Origin: Pelagibacterium sp.
GTDB taxonomy: Bacteria > Pseudomonadota > Alphaproteobacteria > Rhizobiales > Devosiaceae
Length of the DNA stretch: 53,907 nt
Direction of reading: 5' to 3'
NCBI GenBank assembly: GCA_002723255.1
Contig: PBNW01000044.1
Coordinates: forward strand, 1 to 53,907
Shown: in pieces, positions 1 through 9,348 of the stretch
Numbering within the stretch: the stretch's first letter is position 1
How the letters are laid out: each line of letters starts with the position of its first letter
Notes under the pieces: model-generated
Database searches by the model: none
Told to the model about the DNA's origin: nothing
Seen by the model: only the letters and a program-made list of their open reading frames with translations
Position numbers and translations under genes: made by a program

Positions 1-151
1 ACTGAAATTGCCAGACCGCATCATGGCCTCCTTGCCTCAAATTTAGGGAAGAAGGCGTCCAGAAATCTAGGGGCTATTCAGGATAAGATTTTTGGTGGGC
101 GGCGGTGAAGGAGATCGCGGGGGGCGGGTCTTGCTAACCGACAGATGTCAT

Positions 152-1441
152 CTAGACGATGCTCGGGCCCACACTATCGTAACTGAGCCGGCAGCCTTCG
201 TTTTCCGCACGAAGCCTTGCATATGCTCGCATTCTCTTCTCCCGAAACGTGAAATTTGCGCGTCTCGGTTTCTCCAGCAGTCGGCCGTAGGCCGGTTTGC
301 AAAGGTCATTGAGTTTGGTGGAGAAGTTGTTTTTCGAAACCTTAGTCCACTGAACAAGCGGATTATCGAGCTTATATTCTTCTGAAGTTAGCTGGCGAAT
401 TATTTCTTCGTAATTCTGCCATGCTAGTTCAATGTTTATTTCTAAGTGCTTATCAGCGGCTACCGCCCACAGAACGGGTTCACTGCGTGTCGTATTCTTT
501 TTTACTGAGTCATCATATTCCCGTTTCAGCGGCCGGTCAGCGGAACTCACGGCAGATCGAACTCCCATCTTGAAAGCATCTGAAGTCACATGTTGCAGAC
601 CCGCCTCATGTGCCTGCACAAGTACATGCTCACACACGAGATGGACGAACGAAGGGAATCCATCGCTTAATAATGCGATCCGAGTTTTGATATTGAAATC
701 CATCTCAAATCCGAGCGCTGCCGTCGCGTCATCTATGATGTCGAATCTCGGTTGCCAGCCTAATTGACCCACCTCCTCGGTATGCATCTGTCGAGTGAGG
801 CTCTCATGCGCGATAAAAAGTCGTTCTATGGAATCGGCCACGCCACAAATAACAAATTTGACGCTTATTCGGGTATCGCTAAGTTGCTTCAAAAGCGCCG
901 CGAATTTTTGATGCTCTTCAGTCGATGCTAGGACGTCGAACTCGTCTAACAGGACCACGTATTCTCGACCGTTTGTGTCTGCCAGAAACTTCAAGGTCGC
1001 AACTGCATCGCTAACCGTTTCTACCCGATAGTTGTTGTCTAGGTATTTGGGAGAAACTGTCGCCGAGCCACCCATGCCAAATACGCCAAGACTGGCAGTG
1101 TATGAATTGCCTGATTTTATCTCGATAGGGTTTATCTGCGCGGCCTGACGAACTACGTCAGTCATAACGCTGGCGAAAGTGGAATCCCTCTCGCACGAAG
1201 CGAGTATTGAAACGTGGCCTGCGTCTTCCTGAAGTCCAAACACCGCTGTTTGTGCAAGCGACGTTTTCCCTACTCCACGAAAGCCATATATGAAGGCGTG
1301 TCGCCCGGGTGAGCGAAGAGCTCTGGTCAACCTTGAGAGATCCTCCCCCCGTCCCTTTAAGTGACGAGGGGAGCTTATCGGCTGAGATGCAGTTAGAAAC
1401 GTATGAAGGACTTTGTAGAAAGCGTCTTCTTCTCCTGGCAT
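152..1441 (-). CDS. AAA+ ATPase, Orc1/Cdc6-like P-loop protein (429 aa), probably acquired
   Basis: A P-loop NTPase of unknown role. Walker A GFRGVGKT is at residues 53-60, Walker B VVLLDEFD at about 162-169, and a sensor-1-like segment (FVICGVADS) follows, the order seen in AAA_16/Orc1-type ATPases. No nuclease, transmembrane or recognised effector domain is visible in the C-terminal half. The ATG has a good ribosome site (AAAGGA, about 7 nt upstream). It starts only 33 bp after the nrdJ stop on the same strand, with no terminator between them, so it could be read through from nrdJ. Base composition is clearly more AT-rich than in the following genes, which suggests horizontal acquisition. 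It could be part of a defence or mobile module whose remainder lies left of the window; no partner is visible here. Confidence 0.8.
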   Translation of the reverse strand: MPGEEDAFYKVLHTFLTASQPISSPRHLKGRGEDLSRLTRALRSPGRHAFIYGFRGVGKTSLAQTAVFGLQEDAGHVSILASCERDSTFASVMTDVVRQAAQINPIEIKSGNSYTASLGVFGMGGSATVSPKYLDNNYRVETVSDAVATLKFLADTNGREYVVLLDEFDVLASTEEHQKFAALLKQLSDTRISVKFVICGVADSIERLFIAHESLTRQMHTEEVGQLGWQPRFDIIDDATAALGFEMDFNIKTRIALLSDGFPSFVHLVCEHVLVQAHEAGLQHVTSDAFKMGVRSAVSSADRPLKREYDDSVKKNTTRSEPVLWAVAADKHLEINIELAWQNYEEIIRQLTSEEYKLDNPLVQWTKVSKNNFSTKLNDLCKPAYGRLLEKPRRANFTFREKRMRAYARLRAENEGCRLSYDSVGPSIV

Positions 1442-1474
1442 TCAGCGTTTCCTTTATTATCTCACCAACCGCCC

Positions 1475-4400
1475 TCAACTACACCCAGTCGTCGACCCAC
1501 ACGTGTCGCACTTCAAACACGTCCCGTTCCGCACCAGCGTGAAGTTCTGGCACTCGGAACATGCTTCCCCCACATAGCCCTTCATCTGGGCCTCCAGCCG
1601 CAGGGTTGTGGTGTCCTTGGCCTGGGCTTCGTCGACCAGTTTGGTGGCGGCGGCTTCGGCTTCTGCTTCCGGGTCGGTCTTGAGCGCCGTGCCTTGCTTG
1701 AGAGCCGTGACCGTCTGGGACTGCATGGCCTGGACGGGGTTGGCCAGTTTGAGGTCGGACGAGGCGACCAGCATCAGGGTTTTGTCCTTGACGCGGCCGC
1801 GGGTCATGCCGCGGGAGACGAAATTGTCGGCCGGGACCGGGGCGGGGGCCGAGCGGTCTTTGACCTGATTGTCTTCCGATACGCCCTGGCCGATCGAAGT
1901 GGCGCCGGCGTCGGGGGTTACGTGAGCCAGATCGGTGCGGTCGAGGTAGGAAATGGCCAGCTCGCGGAACACGTAATCGAGGATCGATGTGGCGTTCTTG
2001 ATGTGGTCATTGCCCATGACGAGACCGGCGGGCTCGAAGCGGGTGAAGGTGAAGGCCTCGACGAATTCATCGAGCGGCACGCCATATTGCAGACCGATCG
2101 AAATCGCGATGGCGAAATTGTTCATCATGGCGCGGAAGGCGGCGCCTTCCTTGTGCATGTCGATGAAGATTTCGCCCAGGCGTCCGTCACCATATTCGCC
2201 GGTGTGGACATAGACCTTGTGGCCGCCAACAATCGCCTTCTGGGTGTAACCCTTGCGGCGGTCGGGCATGCGCTCACGCTCACGATAACGCTCGCGTTCG
2301 ACCATGCGCTCGACGATCTTTTCGGCCACGGCCGGGATACGCTCGGAAAGCGCGGCGGCGGCGATTTCGGCCACATCGTCCTCGTCTTCGTCCTCATCGG
2401 CTAGCAGCGAGGAGTTGAGCGGCTGGGAAAGCTTGGAGCCATCGCGATAGAGCGCGTTGGCCTTGAGGGCCAGCTTCCAGGACAGCATGTAGGCCTGCTT
2501 GGAATCCTCGACGGTCGCATCGTTGGCCATGTTGATGGTCTTGGAGATCGCGCCCGAAATGAAGGGCTGAGCTGCGGCCATCATGCGGATGTGGGATTCG
2601 ACCGAGAGATACCGCTTGCCGATCTTGCCGCAGGGGGTGGCGCAATCGAAAACGGGCAGGTGCTCGTCCTTGAGGAACGGCGCGCCTTCGAGCGTCATGG
2701 CACCGCACACATGGATGTTGGCGGCCTCGATGTCCTTTTTGGCAAAGCCAAGGAAGGGCAGGAGCTCGAAGGTCGGATCGGTCAATTGCGCGTCGGTGAC
2801 GCCCAAAGATTTCAGGAAATCAGCGCCCAGCGACCATTGGTTGAAGACGAACTTTATGTCGAAGGCCGACTTCATGGCCGCGTTGAGCGCGGCGATCTTG
2901 TCCTCGGGGAAGCCCTTGGCGGCCAGGGTGACCGGGTTGATGCCCGGGGCCTGGTTCATGTTGCCATGGCCCACGGCATAGGCTTCGATCTCGGCGATCT
3001 GGTCTTCCGAATAGCCCAGCGAGCGCAGGGCGGCGGGGACGGCGCGGTTGATGATCTTGAAATAACCGCCACCGGCGAGCTTCTTGAACTTGACCAGCGC
3101 GAAATCGGGTTCGATGCCGGTGGTGTCACAATCCATGACCAGTCCGATGGTGCCGGTCGGGGCGATGACGGAAACCTGGGCATTGCGGTAGCCGTGCTTT
3201 TCACCCAGTTCGAGCGCCAGATCCCAGGCGGCGGTCGCGCGGTCGATCAGATTGCGATCGGGGCACGAGGCGTGGTCGAGCGGGACGGGCGTGATCGAGA
3301 GGTTCTCGTAGCCATCGGCCTTGCCATGAGCGGCATTGCGGTGATTGCGGATGACGCGCAGCATGTGCTTTGCGTTGCGCTTGTAGTCCTTGAACGCACC
3401 GAGCTCGGAGGCGATTTCGGCGGACGTTGCGTAGGAAACACCGGTCATGATGGCGGTCAAAGCACCGGCGATGGCGCGGCCTTCGTCGCTGTCATAGGGA
3501 ATGCCCGAGGTCATCAGCAGGCCGCCGATGTTGGCGTAGCCCAGACCGAGGGTGCGGTAGAGATAGGAGCGCTCTGCAATGGCCTTGGAGGGGAACTGGG
3601 CCATCATCACCGAGACTTCGAGGACGAGGGTCCACAGGCGCACGGTGTGCTCGTAATCGCCGGTTGCGAACACACCATCCTTGCCGCGATAGAGCAGCAG
3701 GTTGATCGATGCCAGATTACAGGCGGTGTCGTCGAGGAACATGTATTCAGAGCACGGGTTCGACGCGTTGATCGGACCGGCTTCGGGGGAGGTGTGCCAC
3801 TCGTTGATAGTGGTGTGGTACTGGATGCCGGGATCGGCGGACGCCCAGGCGGCATAGCCGACCTGTTCCCACAGATCGCGGGCCTTCAATGTCTTTGTGA
3901 CCTTGCCGGACTGACGCGCGGTGAGGTTCCAGTCGCCATCGTCTTCGACGGCGCGCAGGAAATCATCGGTGACGCGGACCGAGTTGTTCGAGTTCTGGCC
4001 CGAAACGGTCAGATAGGCTTCGGAATCCCAATCGGTGTCGTAGATGGGAAATTCGATGTCGGTGTAGCCCTGCTTGGCGAACTGGATGACGCGGAAGATG
4101 TAGTTTTCCGGGACCAGGGCCTTCTTGGCGGCCTTGACCTCGCGCTTGAGAGCCGGGTTCTTGTTGGGATCGAAGCAATCATCGGCGTGGCCGTCGCAGT
4201 TCACAGCGGCCTTCATGATGAGCTTGAGGTGTTTGGAGACGGTCTTGGAGCCGGTGACCAGGGCTGCGACCTTCTGCTCTTCCTTGACCTTCCAGTTGAT
4301 GTATTCCTCGATATCGGGGTGATCGATGTCGATCACCACCATCTTGGCGGCGCGGCGCGTGGTGCCGCCCGACTTGATGGCGCCGGCAGCGCGGTCGCCG

Positions 4401-5179
4401 ATCTTGAGAAAGCTCATCAGGCCCGACGACTTGCCGCCGCCCGAGAGCTTTTCGCCCGAGCCGCGCAGGGCCGAGAAATTGGTGCCGGTGCCCGAGCCGT
4501 ATTTGAACAGACGCGCTTCGCGGACCCAGAGGTCCATGATGCCGTTCTCGTTGACGAGATCATCGTCGACCGACTGGATGAAGCAGGCGTGGGGCTGGGG
4601 GTGCTCGTAGGCCGATTTGGACTGGACGAGCTTGCCGGTGAAGGGGTCGACATAGAAATGGCCCTGGCCGGGGCCGTCGATGCCATAGGCCCAGTGCAGG
4701 CCGGTGTTGAACCATTGCGGGGAATTGGGGGCAACGCGCTGGGTGGCGAGCATGTAGCACAGCTCGTCATAGAAGGTGCGGGCGTCGTCTTCGGAGGTGA
4801 AATAGCCACCCTTCCAGCCCCAATAAGTCCAGGTGCCGGCGAGCCGGTCAAAGACCTGACGCGAATCCATTTCCGAGCCGTAGCGCTCGTCTTCGGGCAG
4901 CTTGGCGAGCGCCTTTTCGTCGGGGACCGAACGCCACAGCCAGGAGGGGACGTCGTTTTCCTCGACCTTCTTGAGGACCTTGGCCACACCGGCCTTGCGG
5001 AAATATTTCTGCGCGATGATGTCGGCGGCGACCTGGCTCCAGAGCGCGGGGACGGCGATGTCCTCGAGCTTGAAGACCACAGACCCGTCCGGGTTGCGGA
5101 TTTCGCTCGTGGCCGAGCGGAATTCGATGCCGGCATAGGCCGATTGCCCAGCCGTAGTGAAGCGCCGTTCTATCTGCAT
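1475..5179 (-). CDS. nrdJ: Adenosylcobalamin-dependent (class II) ribonucleotide reductase
   Basis: Reduces ribonucleotides to deoxyribonucleotides with a coenzyme-B12-generated thiyl radical, independently of oxygen. At 1234 aa it is the long form usual in Hyphomicrobiales. Visible features are a redox-pair Cys in HACF (Cys199), the substrate loop around [13 protein letters not shown], the active-site motif NPCSE (474-478), a C-terminal TSCPD-type domain, and a Cys-rich tail (CSECQ...CLKCDTCG) that probably relays electrons or binds zinc. Highly charged linkers (DEDEDED and an Arg/Glu stretch) separate the catalytic core from the C-terminal domain. No class I nrdAB is present here, so this may be the main dNTP source. 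No cobalamin riboswitch is recognisable upstream, but an NrdR-like box lies 186 bp before the start. Confidence 0.96.
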   Translation of the reverse strand: MQIERRFTTAGQSAYAGIEFRSATSEIRNPDGSVVFKLEDIAVPALWSQVAADIIAQKYFRKAGVAKVLKKVEENDVPSWLWRSVPDEKALAKLPEDERYGSEMDSRQVFDRLAGTWTYWGWKGGYFTSEDDARTFYDELCYMLATQRVAPNSPQWFNTGLHWAYGIDGPGQGHFYVDPFTGKLVQSKSAYEHPQPHACFIQSVDDDLVNENGIMDLWVREARLFKYGSGTGTNFSALRGSGEKLSGGGKSSGLMSFLKIGDRAAGAIKSGGTTRRAAKMVVIDIDHPDIEEYINWKVKEEQKVAALVTGSKTVSKHLKLIMKAAVNCDGHADDCFDPNKNPALKREVKAAKKALVPENYIFRVIQFAKQGYTDIEFPIYDTDWDSEAYLTVSGQNSNNSVRVTDDFLRAVEDDGDWNLTARQSGKVTKTLKARDLWEQVGYAAWASADPGIQYHTTINEWHTSPEAGPINASNPCSEYMFLDDTACNLASINLLLYRGKDGVFATGDYEHTVRLWTLVLEVSVMMAQFPSKAIAERSYLYRTLGLGYANIGGLLMTSGIPYDSDEGRAIAGALTAIMTGVSYATSAEIASELGAFKDYKRNAKHMLRVIRNHRNAAHGKADGYENLSITPVPLDHASCPDRNLIDRATAAWDLALELGEKHGYRNAQVSVIAPTGTIGLVMDCDTTGIEPDFALVKFKKLAGGGYFKIINRAVPAALRSLGYSEDQIAEIEAYAVGHGNMNQAPGINPVTLAAKGFPEDKIAALNAAMKSAFDIKFVFNQWSLGADFLKSLGVTDAQLTDPTFELLPFLGFAKKDIEAANIHVCGAMTLEGAPFLKDEHLPVFDCATPCGKIGKRYLSVESHIRMMAAAQPFISGAISKTINMANDATVEDSKQAYMLSWKLALKANALYRDGSKLSQPLNSSLLADEDEDEDDVAEIAAAALSERIPAVAEKIVERMVERERYRERERMPDRRKGYTQKAIVGGHKVYVHTGEYGDGRLGEIFIDMHKEGAAFRAMMNNFAIAISIGLQYGVPLDEFVEAFTFTRFEPAGLVMGNDHIKNATSILDYVFRELAISYLDRTDLAHVTPDAGATSIGQGVSEDNQVKDRSAPAPVPADNFVSRGMTRGRVKDKTLMLVASSDLKLANPVQAMQSQTVTALKQGTALKTDPEAEAEAAATKLVDEAQAKDTTTLRLEAQMKGYVGEACSECQNFTLVRNGTCLKCDTCGSTTGCS

Positions 5180-5364
5180 TCGTCTTGTATCCCCAAACTA
5201 GGTGCCGCTCTGCTGGCTGATCGCCCCTGCAAGCGTCTTGTCGTTGCCGACAATGTCGATTTGATCGGGTCATGAATCGGCCCGTTGATGTGACTGTTTT
5301 CGATTCTTTGGCAAACCGTCAATCACACGAAATCGACTATCCCTTGTGCCTATGGAATGTGCAT

Positions 5365-5380
5365 TCGCTAAATATAGTGG
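5365..5380 (-). promoter_or_regulatory. Candidate NrdR box upstream of nrdJ
   Basis: Read on the minus strand the site is CCACTATATTTAGCGA, which agrees at 13 of 16 positions with the palindromic NrdR consensus ACACWATATWTWGTGT. NrdR is the ATP/dATP-sensing repressor of ribonucleotide reductase genes, so the location before nrdJ fits. A convincing second tandem box at the usual helical spacing was not found, which lowers confidence. Confidence 0.5.
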
Positions 5381-5533
5381 TTTTTAGTGTGGATAGCGAG
5401 GAAAACGTGCAAAAAGCTGCACTGGTTACATTGGGGTGTCACAAAGCAAGCGTGAGCATAGGTTAATGAAGCGTTGTCTCGGAAAGCGCGGTTAAGTGAT
5501 GGAAAAACCTCACTCTCTGGCCGTGCCGGGGGA

Positions 5534-5572
5534 CCGCTTTAGACTCATAAACGCCTGTCAAGCGGCTTTTTT
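5534..5572 (+). terminator. Terminator-like hairpin with T run in the nrdJ upstream region
   Basis: CCGCTT (5534-5539) pairs with AAGCGG (5560-5565) and is followed directly by CTTTTTT. The loop is long (20 nt) and the stem short (6 bp), so it is weak. No annotated rightward gene precedes it; if real it would end a short unrecognised transcript. Confidence 0.3.
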
Positions 5573-5622
5573 GGACCTCGATCGCGGTTTTTTGTTGGCT
5601 GGGGACATGCACACCATGTTGT

Positions 5623-5651
5623 GTGAACAACGGGACCGAAATCGACTATAG
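5623..5651 (+). promoter_or_regulatory. Possible sigma-70-type promoter for the NDUFA12-like gene
   Basis: GTGAAC (5623-5628) and CTATAG (5646-5651) are separated by 17 bp and lie about 60-70 bp before the likely start codon. The match to the -35/-10 consensus is only moderate. Confidence 0.3.
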
Positions 5652-5708
5652 CACTCTCTAGGCTGGCCCGGTCATGTGTGCTAAGCCCAAGCCAACTCAT
5701 CGTGACGC

Positions 5709-6122
5709 GTGAAGGTACCGGACGTGGCAAACAGCGGCTTTAAACAGTTCGTCTTCGAAATTTTCGGCTGGTGGAACAAGCAGACCCTCTCCACCCGCAT
5801 TTTCACCGCCCTGCGCGGGGTGAAGGTGGGCGAGGACGCGTTCGGGAACGTCTATTACGAAGGCAAGAAGGATGGCCGGCGCTGGGTCGTCTATAATGGC
5901 TATGCGGAAGCGTCGGCGATTCCGGCGGGCTGGCATGGCTGGATGCACCGGCGCACCGATGTGCCGCCGTCCAAATCGGACTACAAGCCGCACGAGTGGG
6001 AAAAGGCCCATATCCCCAACATGACCGGCACGGCGCTGGCCTATCGCCCGGACGGGTCGATCCTTACGCCGCAATCGCGTCCGCGGGTGACGGGCGACTA
6101 CGACGCCTGGTCGCCGGAATAG
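5709..6122 (+). CDS. NADH:ubiquinone oxidoreductase accessory subunit, NDUFA12/B17.2 family
   Basis: A complex I accessory subunit shared by alphaproteobacteria and mitochondria; it associates with the peripheral arm of respiratory complex I at the membrane. Family signatures are the N-terminal FEIFGWWNKQTLSTR segment, GEDEFGN-like GEDAFGNVYYEG, the basic RRWVVYNG and the WHGWMHRRTD motif. The 137-aa length is normal. The first GTG (5709) has no ribosome site; a second GTG at 5724 has GAAGG 8 nt upstream and is probably the true start (132 aa). It is divergent from nrdJ and 15 bp before the DUF2155 gene, an association common in alphaproteobacteria. Confidence 0.93.
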   Translation: MKVPDVANSGFKQFVFEIFGWWNKQTLSTRIFTALRGVKVGEDAFGNVYYEGKKDGRRWVVYNGYAEASAIPAGWHGWMHRRTDVPPSKSDYKPHEWEKAHIPNMTGTALAYRPDGSILTPQSRPRVTGDYDAWSPE

Positions 6123-6137
6123 GGCGGTTATGGCTGC

Positions 6138-6557
6138 GTGAACCCTCGGGGATTTAGAAAAGCCGCAAGCCGCCTGGCGCTTGCCATGGTCATTGCCATG
6201 GGGGCGGGGAGCGCCCATGGCCAGGCCATCTCCAATCCTGTGGCGGTGTTTACCGGGCTCGACAAGATCACCGGGCGGATCACGATTTTCGATGTCTATA
6301 TCGACGAGACGGTGCAGTTCGGCTCGCTGCAGCTGACGCCGCGAGTCTGTTATTCCCGGCCGACAACCGAAGCCCAGAGCGTTACCGCCTTCGTGCAGGT
6401 GGACGAGGTTTCGTTGCAGGCGACAATGGAGCGGGTGTTTTCGGGCTGGATGTTTGCCGACTCGCCGGCGCTCAATGCGATCGACAACGCCGTTTACGAT
6501 GTCTGGCTGATCGATTGCCGCCAGACATCGGACGTGCCGCCACCCGACCAGCGCTAG
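6138..6557 (+). CDS. DUF2155 domain protein, exported
   Basis: A 139-aa protein with an N-terminal signal peptide (hydrophobic ALAMVIAMGAGSAHGQA, likely cleaved after about residue 29) and a DUF2155 domain: ITGRITIFDVYIDETVQFGSL, then two well-spaced Cys (VCYSRP and LIDCRQ) that could form a periplasmic disulfide. The molecular role of the family is unknown. It begins with GTG, 15 bp after the NDUFA12-like stop, so the two are probably co-transcribed. It faces aat, with a large palindrome between them. Confidence 0.88.
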   Translation: MNPRGFRKAASRLALAMVIAMGAGSAHGQAISNPVAVFTGLDKITGRITIFDVYIDETVQFGSLQLTPRVCYSRPTTEAQSVTAFVQVDEVSLQATMERVFSGWMFADSPALNAIDNAVYDVWLIDCRQTSDVPPPDQR

Positions 6558-6589
6558 GTTGCATGGACAGTTCGGTGATGGTGGCCTGC

Positions 6590-6666
6590 AAATGGCAGTT
6601 TTCTGCGCTTCCGGTGCTCACGTACCCAAATGTACGCTCCGCTCCGGTTCTCGAAAACTGCCATTT
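6590..6666. repeat. 77-bp imperfect palindromic element between convergent genes
   Basis: Perfect 14-bp outer arms AAATGGCAGTTTTC (6590-6603) and GAAAACTGCCATTT (6653-6666) enclose a partly paired middle with shared CCGG cores and an inner CGTAC/GTACG pair (6621-6625, 6632-6636) around a 6-nt loop. A transcript from either strand could form a long hairpin, so it may act as a bidirectional terminator for the DUF2155 gene and aat. Its size and structure resemble dispersed intergenic palindromes of Rhizobiales genomes, but only one copy is in this window. Confidence 0.7.
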
Positions 6667-6698
6667 TCGGCTCACCCTGACCTAACTCTCCACACAAC

Positions 6699-7331
6699 CT
6701 ACCCCGTCTTTTCCCACGCGTAGAAGTCGCCGTCGATATTGAGGGCGCCCGAGAGGCGGATTTCGTAGATGGCGCGGGGGATCTCGATGCCGCCCAGAGA
6801 CGCCAGATGGTCGGTGATGAACTGGGTATCGAGAAGCGCATAGCCGCCCGCATTGAGCCGGTCGACGAGGTGGGCGAGGGCGATCTTGGACGCATCGGTG
6901 CGCCGGTGGAACATGGATTCGCCAAAGAAAGCGCCGCCGATGGCCAGGCCATAAAGGCCGCCAACCAGGGCTTCGCCATCATAGACCTCGACGGTGTGGC
7001 AATAGCCCATGGCAAACAACTCGCCATAGAGTGAGCGAATGGTGGGGTTGATCCAGGTTGATTGCCGGTCACTGCCTGCCGTGGCGCAGCCTTCGATGAC
7101 ACCGGAAAAGTCGCGATCAACGACGACGGAAAAGCCGCTTTTTCGCATGGACTTGCGCAGGCTTTTTGACGCCCTGAATCCATCGAGCGGCAACACGCCG
7201 CGCATCTGGGGGCTGACCCAGAAAATGTCCGGATCGTCGGCGCTTTCCGACATCGGGAATATGCCGGCGCGATAGGCGCGCAGGATCAACTCGGGCGTGA
7301 GTTCGATATCGAAGGGGTCGTTCCGGGTCAT
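6699..7331 (-). CDS. aat: Leucyl/phenylalanyl-tRNA--protein transferase
   Basis: Transfers Leu or Phe from aminoacyl-tRNA to N-terminal Arg/Lys of proteins, marking them for ClpS/ClpAP degradation (N-degron pathway, cytoplasm). Signatures include AYRAGIFPMSE near the N-terminus, FWVSPQMRGVLPLD, and GGLYGLAIGGAFFGESMF in the GNAT-like core. The chosen ATG gives 210 aa, matching the short rhizobial form beginning MTRNDPFDIELTPE. A TTG at 7412 would add 27 unconserved residues and has an AGAGG upstream, so the longer form cannot be excluded. It is last in the accB-accC-aat run. Confidence 0.93.
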   Translation of the reverse strand: MTRNDPFDIELTPELILRAYRAGIFPMSESADDPDIFWVSPQMRGVLPLDGFRASKSLRKSMRKSGFSVVVDRDFSGVIEGCATAGSDRQSTWINPTIRSLYGELFAMGYCHTVEVYDGEALVGGLYGLAIGGAFFGESMFHRRTDASKIALAHLVDRLNAGGYALLDTQFITDHLASLGGIEIPRAIYEIRLSGALNIDGDFYAWEKTG

Positions 7332-7460
7332 CGCAAAACTGAAAAAGCGGTCGTGTGCAGGGCGTACCACGATCTGCACACGGTTTGTTTCGGTCGCGCT
7401 TTCGAACCGCAAAGGTGCGGGCCTCTTTTTGCTGAAAGCACTCCGGCGGCCCGCCTTTCG

Positions 7461-8807
7461 TTATTCCTTGTTGGCTTCGAGAAACTTCTCGAGCCAGTGG
7501 ATGTCGTAATTTCCCGCCTGAATGTCGGGCTCCTTGATGAGCCGGCGGAACAGGGGCAGGGTCGTCTTGACGCCGTCGACGATAAATTCGTCCAGCGCCC
7601 GATTGAGGCGCTGCAGGCATTCGGGGCGCGTCCGGCCGTGGACGATCAGCTTGCCGATCAGGCTGTCGTAATAGGGCGGGATGTTGTAGCCCTGATAAAC
7701 GGCGGCATCGACGCGCACCCCCACGCCACCTGCGGGGTGATAATAGGTGATGCGACCCGGCGACGGTGCAAAGGTCTGGGGGTCTTCGGCGTTGATGCGC
7801 ACTTCGATGGCATGGCCATGGAACGCCACGTCTTCCTGCTTGAGCGAAAGCGGCTCGCCGGCGGCAACGCGGATCTGCTCATAGACGATGTCGAAATTGG
7901 TGATGCGCTCGGTGACCGGGTGCTCGACCTGCAGGCGGGTGTTCATTTCGATGAAATAGAACTCGCCGTTTTCGTAGAGGAACTCGATGGTGCCGGCGCC
8001 TGAATATTTGAGCTTGCGCATGGCGGCGGCGCAAATTTCACCGATCTCGGTCTGCTCTGCCATAGGAACGGTCGGCGCCGAAGCCTCTTCCCACACTTTC
8101 TGGTGGCGGCGTTGGAGCGAGCAATCGCGGGTGCCAAGATGGACGGCATTGCCCCGGCCGTCGCCGATGACCTGAACCTCGATGTGGCGGGGCTTTTCGA
8201 GGTATTTTTCCAGGTAGACGGAATCGTCACCGAAATTGGCCTTGGCCTCGCGGCGTGCCGTCGAGAAGGCGATGGCGAGGTCGGCTTGGGTCTTGGCGAC
8301 CTTCATGCCCTTGCCGCCGCCGCCCGATGCGGCCTTAATGAGAACCGGATAGCCGATTTCGGCGGCAGACTTCTGCGCTTCGGCCTCGGTGGTCACGGCG
8401 CCAGCCGAGCCGGGAACACAAGGGATGCCCAGTTCAAGCGCGGTCTTTTTGGCTTCGATCTTGTCGCCCATGATCTCGATATGGTGGGCGGACGGGCCGA
8501 TAAAGGCGATCTTGTGCTCTTCGAGGATGCGGGCGAAACGAGCGTTTTCCGACAGAAAGCCATAGCCGGGATGGACGGCTTCGGCGCCGGTGATTTCGCA
8601 GGCGGCCAGGATGGAGGGGATGTTGAGATAGCTGTCGCGGGCGGAGTTGGGACCAACGCACACGCTTTCGTCGGCAAGGCGCACATGCATGGCATTGGCG
8701 TCGGCCTGGGAATGGATGGCAACCGTCTGGATGCCGAGTTCCTTGCAGGCGCGCAGGATGCGCAGGGCGATTTCGCCGCGGTTGGCTATGAGGACCTTGG
8801 AAAACAT
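7461..8807 (-). CDS. accC: Biotin carboxylase subunit of acetyl-CoA carboxylase
   Basis: ATP-dependent carboxylation of biotin on AccB, the first half-reaction of malonyl-CoA synthesis for fatty acids. At 448 aa it is full length. It starts MFSKVLIANRGEIALRI, has the Gly-rich ATP-grasp loop ASGGGGKGMK, FIEMNTRLQVEHPVTE with the catalytic region, and EVRINAEDP in the C-terminal domain. It begins 9 bp after the accB stop and is clearly co-transcribed with it. Confidence 0.97.
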   Translation of the reverse strand: MFSKVLIANRGEIALRILRACKELGIQTVAIHSQADANAMHVRLADESVCVGPNSARDSYLNIPSILAACEITGAEAVHPGYGFLSENARFARILEEHKIAFIGPSAHHIEIMGDKIEAKKTALELGIPCVPGSAGAVTTEAEAQKSAAEIGYPVLIKAASGGGGKGMKVAKTQADLAIAFSTARREAKANFGDDSVYLEKYLEKPRHIEVQVIGDGRGNAVHLGTRDCSLQRRHQKVWEEASAPTVPMAEQTEIGEICAAAMRKLKYSGAGTIEFLYENGEFYFIEMNTRLQVEHPVTERITNFDIVYEQIRVAAGEPLSLKQEDVAFHGHAIEVRINAEDPQTFAPSPGRITYYHPAGGVGVRVDAAVYQGYNIPPYYDSLIGKLIVHGRTRPECLQRLNRALDEFIVDGVKTTLPLFRRLIKEPDIQAGNYDIHWLEKFLEANKE

Positions 8808-8816
8808 GGGCCTGCC

Positions 8817-9311
8817 TTACTCGATGACGACGAGGGGTTCACCGTATTCGACCGGCGAGGCGTCATCGACCAGAATGCGGGTGATGGTGCCCGATTTGTG
8901 CGCCGGAATCTGGTTCATGGTCTTCATGGCTTCGATGATGAGGACCGTCTGGCCCTCGGACACCTTGGTGCCCACTTCAACGAAGGCCCTGGCGCCCGGT
9001 TCTGGCGCCAGATAGGCAGTGCCGACCATGGGCGATGTCAGGGTGTTGGGGCTGGCAGCGAGGTCTTCGGGCGATGCGGCGGCGGGCGTTGCAGCAGCCG
9101 AGGCTGCGGGCGCGGCCGGCGCTGCCGGGGCGGCTGGAGCCTGCTGGGAGTAGCCTGGGGCCGCGACCTGAACGACTTCCTTGGCAAAGGTGCGCGTTAC
9201 GCGGATGCGGAAGTCATCCTGCTCAAGTTCGATTTCCGCCAGATTGGCATCATTGACCAGTTCGGCGATGGTGCGGATGAGGTCCTGATCGACCTGCGAG
9301 ATCTTTGCCAT
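8817..9311 (-). CDS. accB: Biotin carboxyl carrier protein of acetyl-CoA carboxylase
   Basis: Carries the biotin that shuttles CO2 between AccC and the carboxyltransferase. The C-terminal biotinyl domain has the motif EAMKTMN with the biotin-accepting Lys130. Between the N-terminal helical region and the biotinyl domain is a flexible Ala/Pro linker (about residues 50-80), as usual for the family. It is 164 aa, complete, and sits between aroQ and accC on the minus strand. Confidence 0.97.
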   Translation of the reverse strand: MAKISQVDQDLIRTIAELVNDANLAEIELEQDDFRIRVTRTFAKEVVQVAAPGYSQQAPAAPAAPAAPAASAAATPAAASPEDLAASPNTLTSPMVGTAYLAPEPGARAFVEVGTKVSEGQTVLIIEAMKTMNQIPAHKSGTITRILVDDASPVEYGEPLVVIE

Positions 9312-9348
9312 TGTTATCGTGTCTCCACCGACCCGTTTGGGGTCTTTT

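Larger units (their letters stand above)
5180..5708. other. 529-bp divergent intergenic region between nrdJ and the NDUFA12-like gene
   Basis: No convincing protein gene is seen; the one short frame opening at 5272 has no ribosome site or recognisable product. The stretch is AT-richer than the flanking genes. It holds a candidate NrdR box (5365-5380), a terminator-like hairpin with a T run reading rightward (5534-5572), a TTGACA hexamer on the minus strand within that hairpin, and a possible rightward promoter near 5623-5651. The 13-mer CGAAATCGACTAT occurs twice, at about 5329 and 5638, once toward each flanking gene, which suggests a shared regulatory element. Confidence 0.6.

Noticed and set aside
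2591-5275. 894-residue open frame antisense to nrdJ
   Set aside because: It is a G+C-driven shadow of the nrdJ codons with repetitive Gly/Asp/Val/Leu composition and no family resemblance.
5272-5466. 64-residue frame in the nrdJ upstream region
   Set aside because: No ribosome site, ordinary composition and no recognisable product.
5530-5562. TTGACA on the minus strand as the nrdJ promoter
   Set aside because: No acceptable -10 element at 16-18 bp; the nearest candidates are at 13-14 bp.
5180-5708. Cobalamin riboswitch before nrdJ
   Set aside because: No B12-box-like sequence was found by eye on either strand. A covariance search would settle it.
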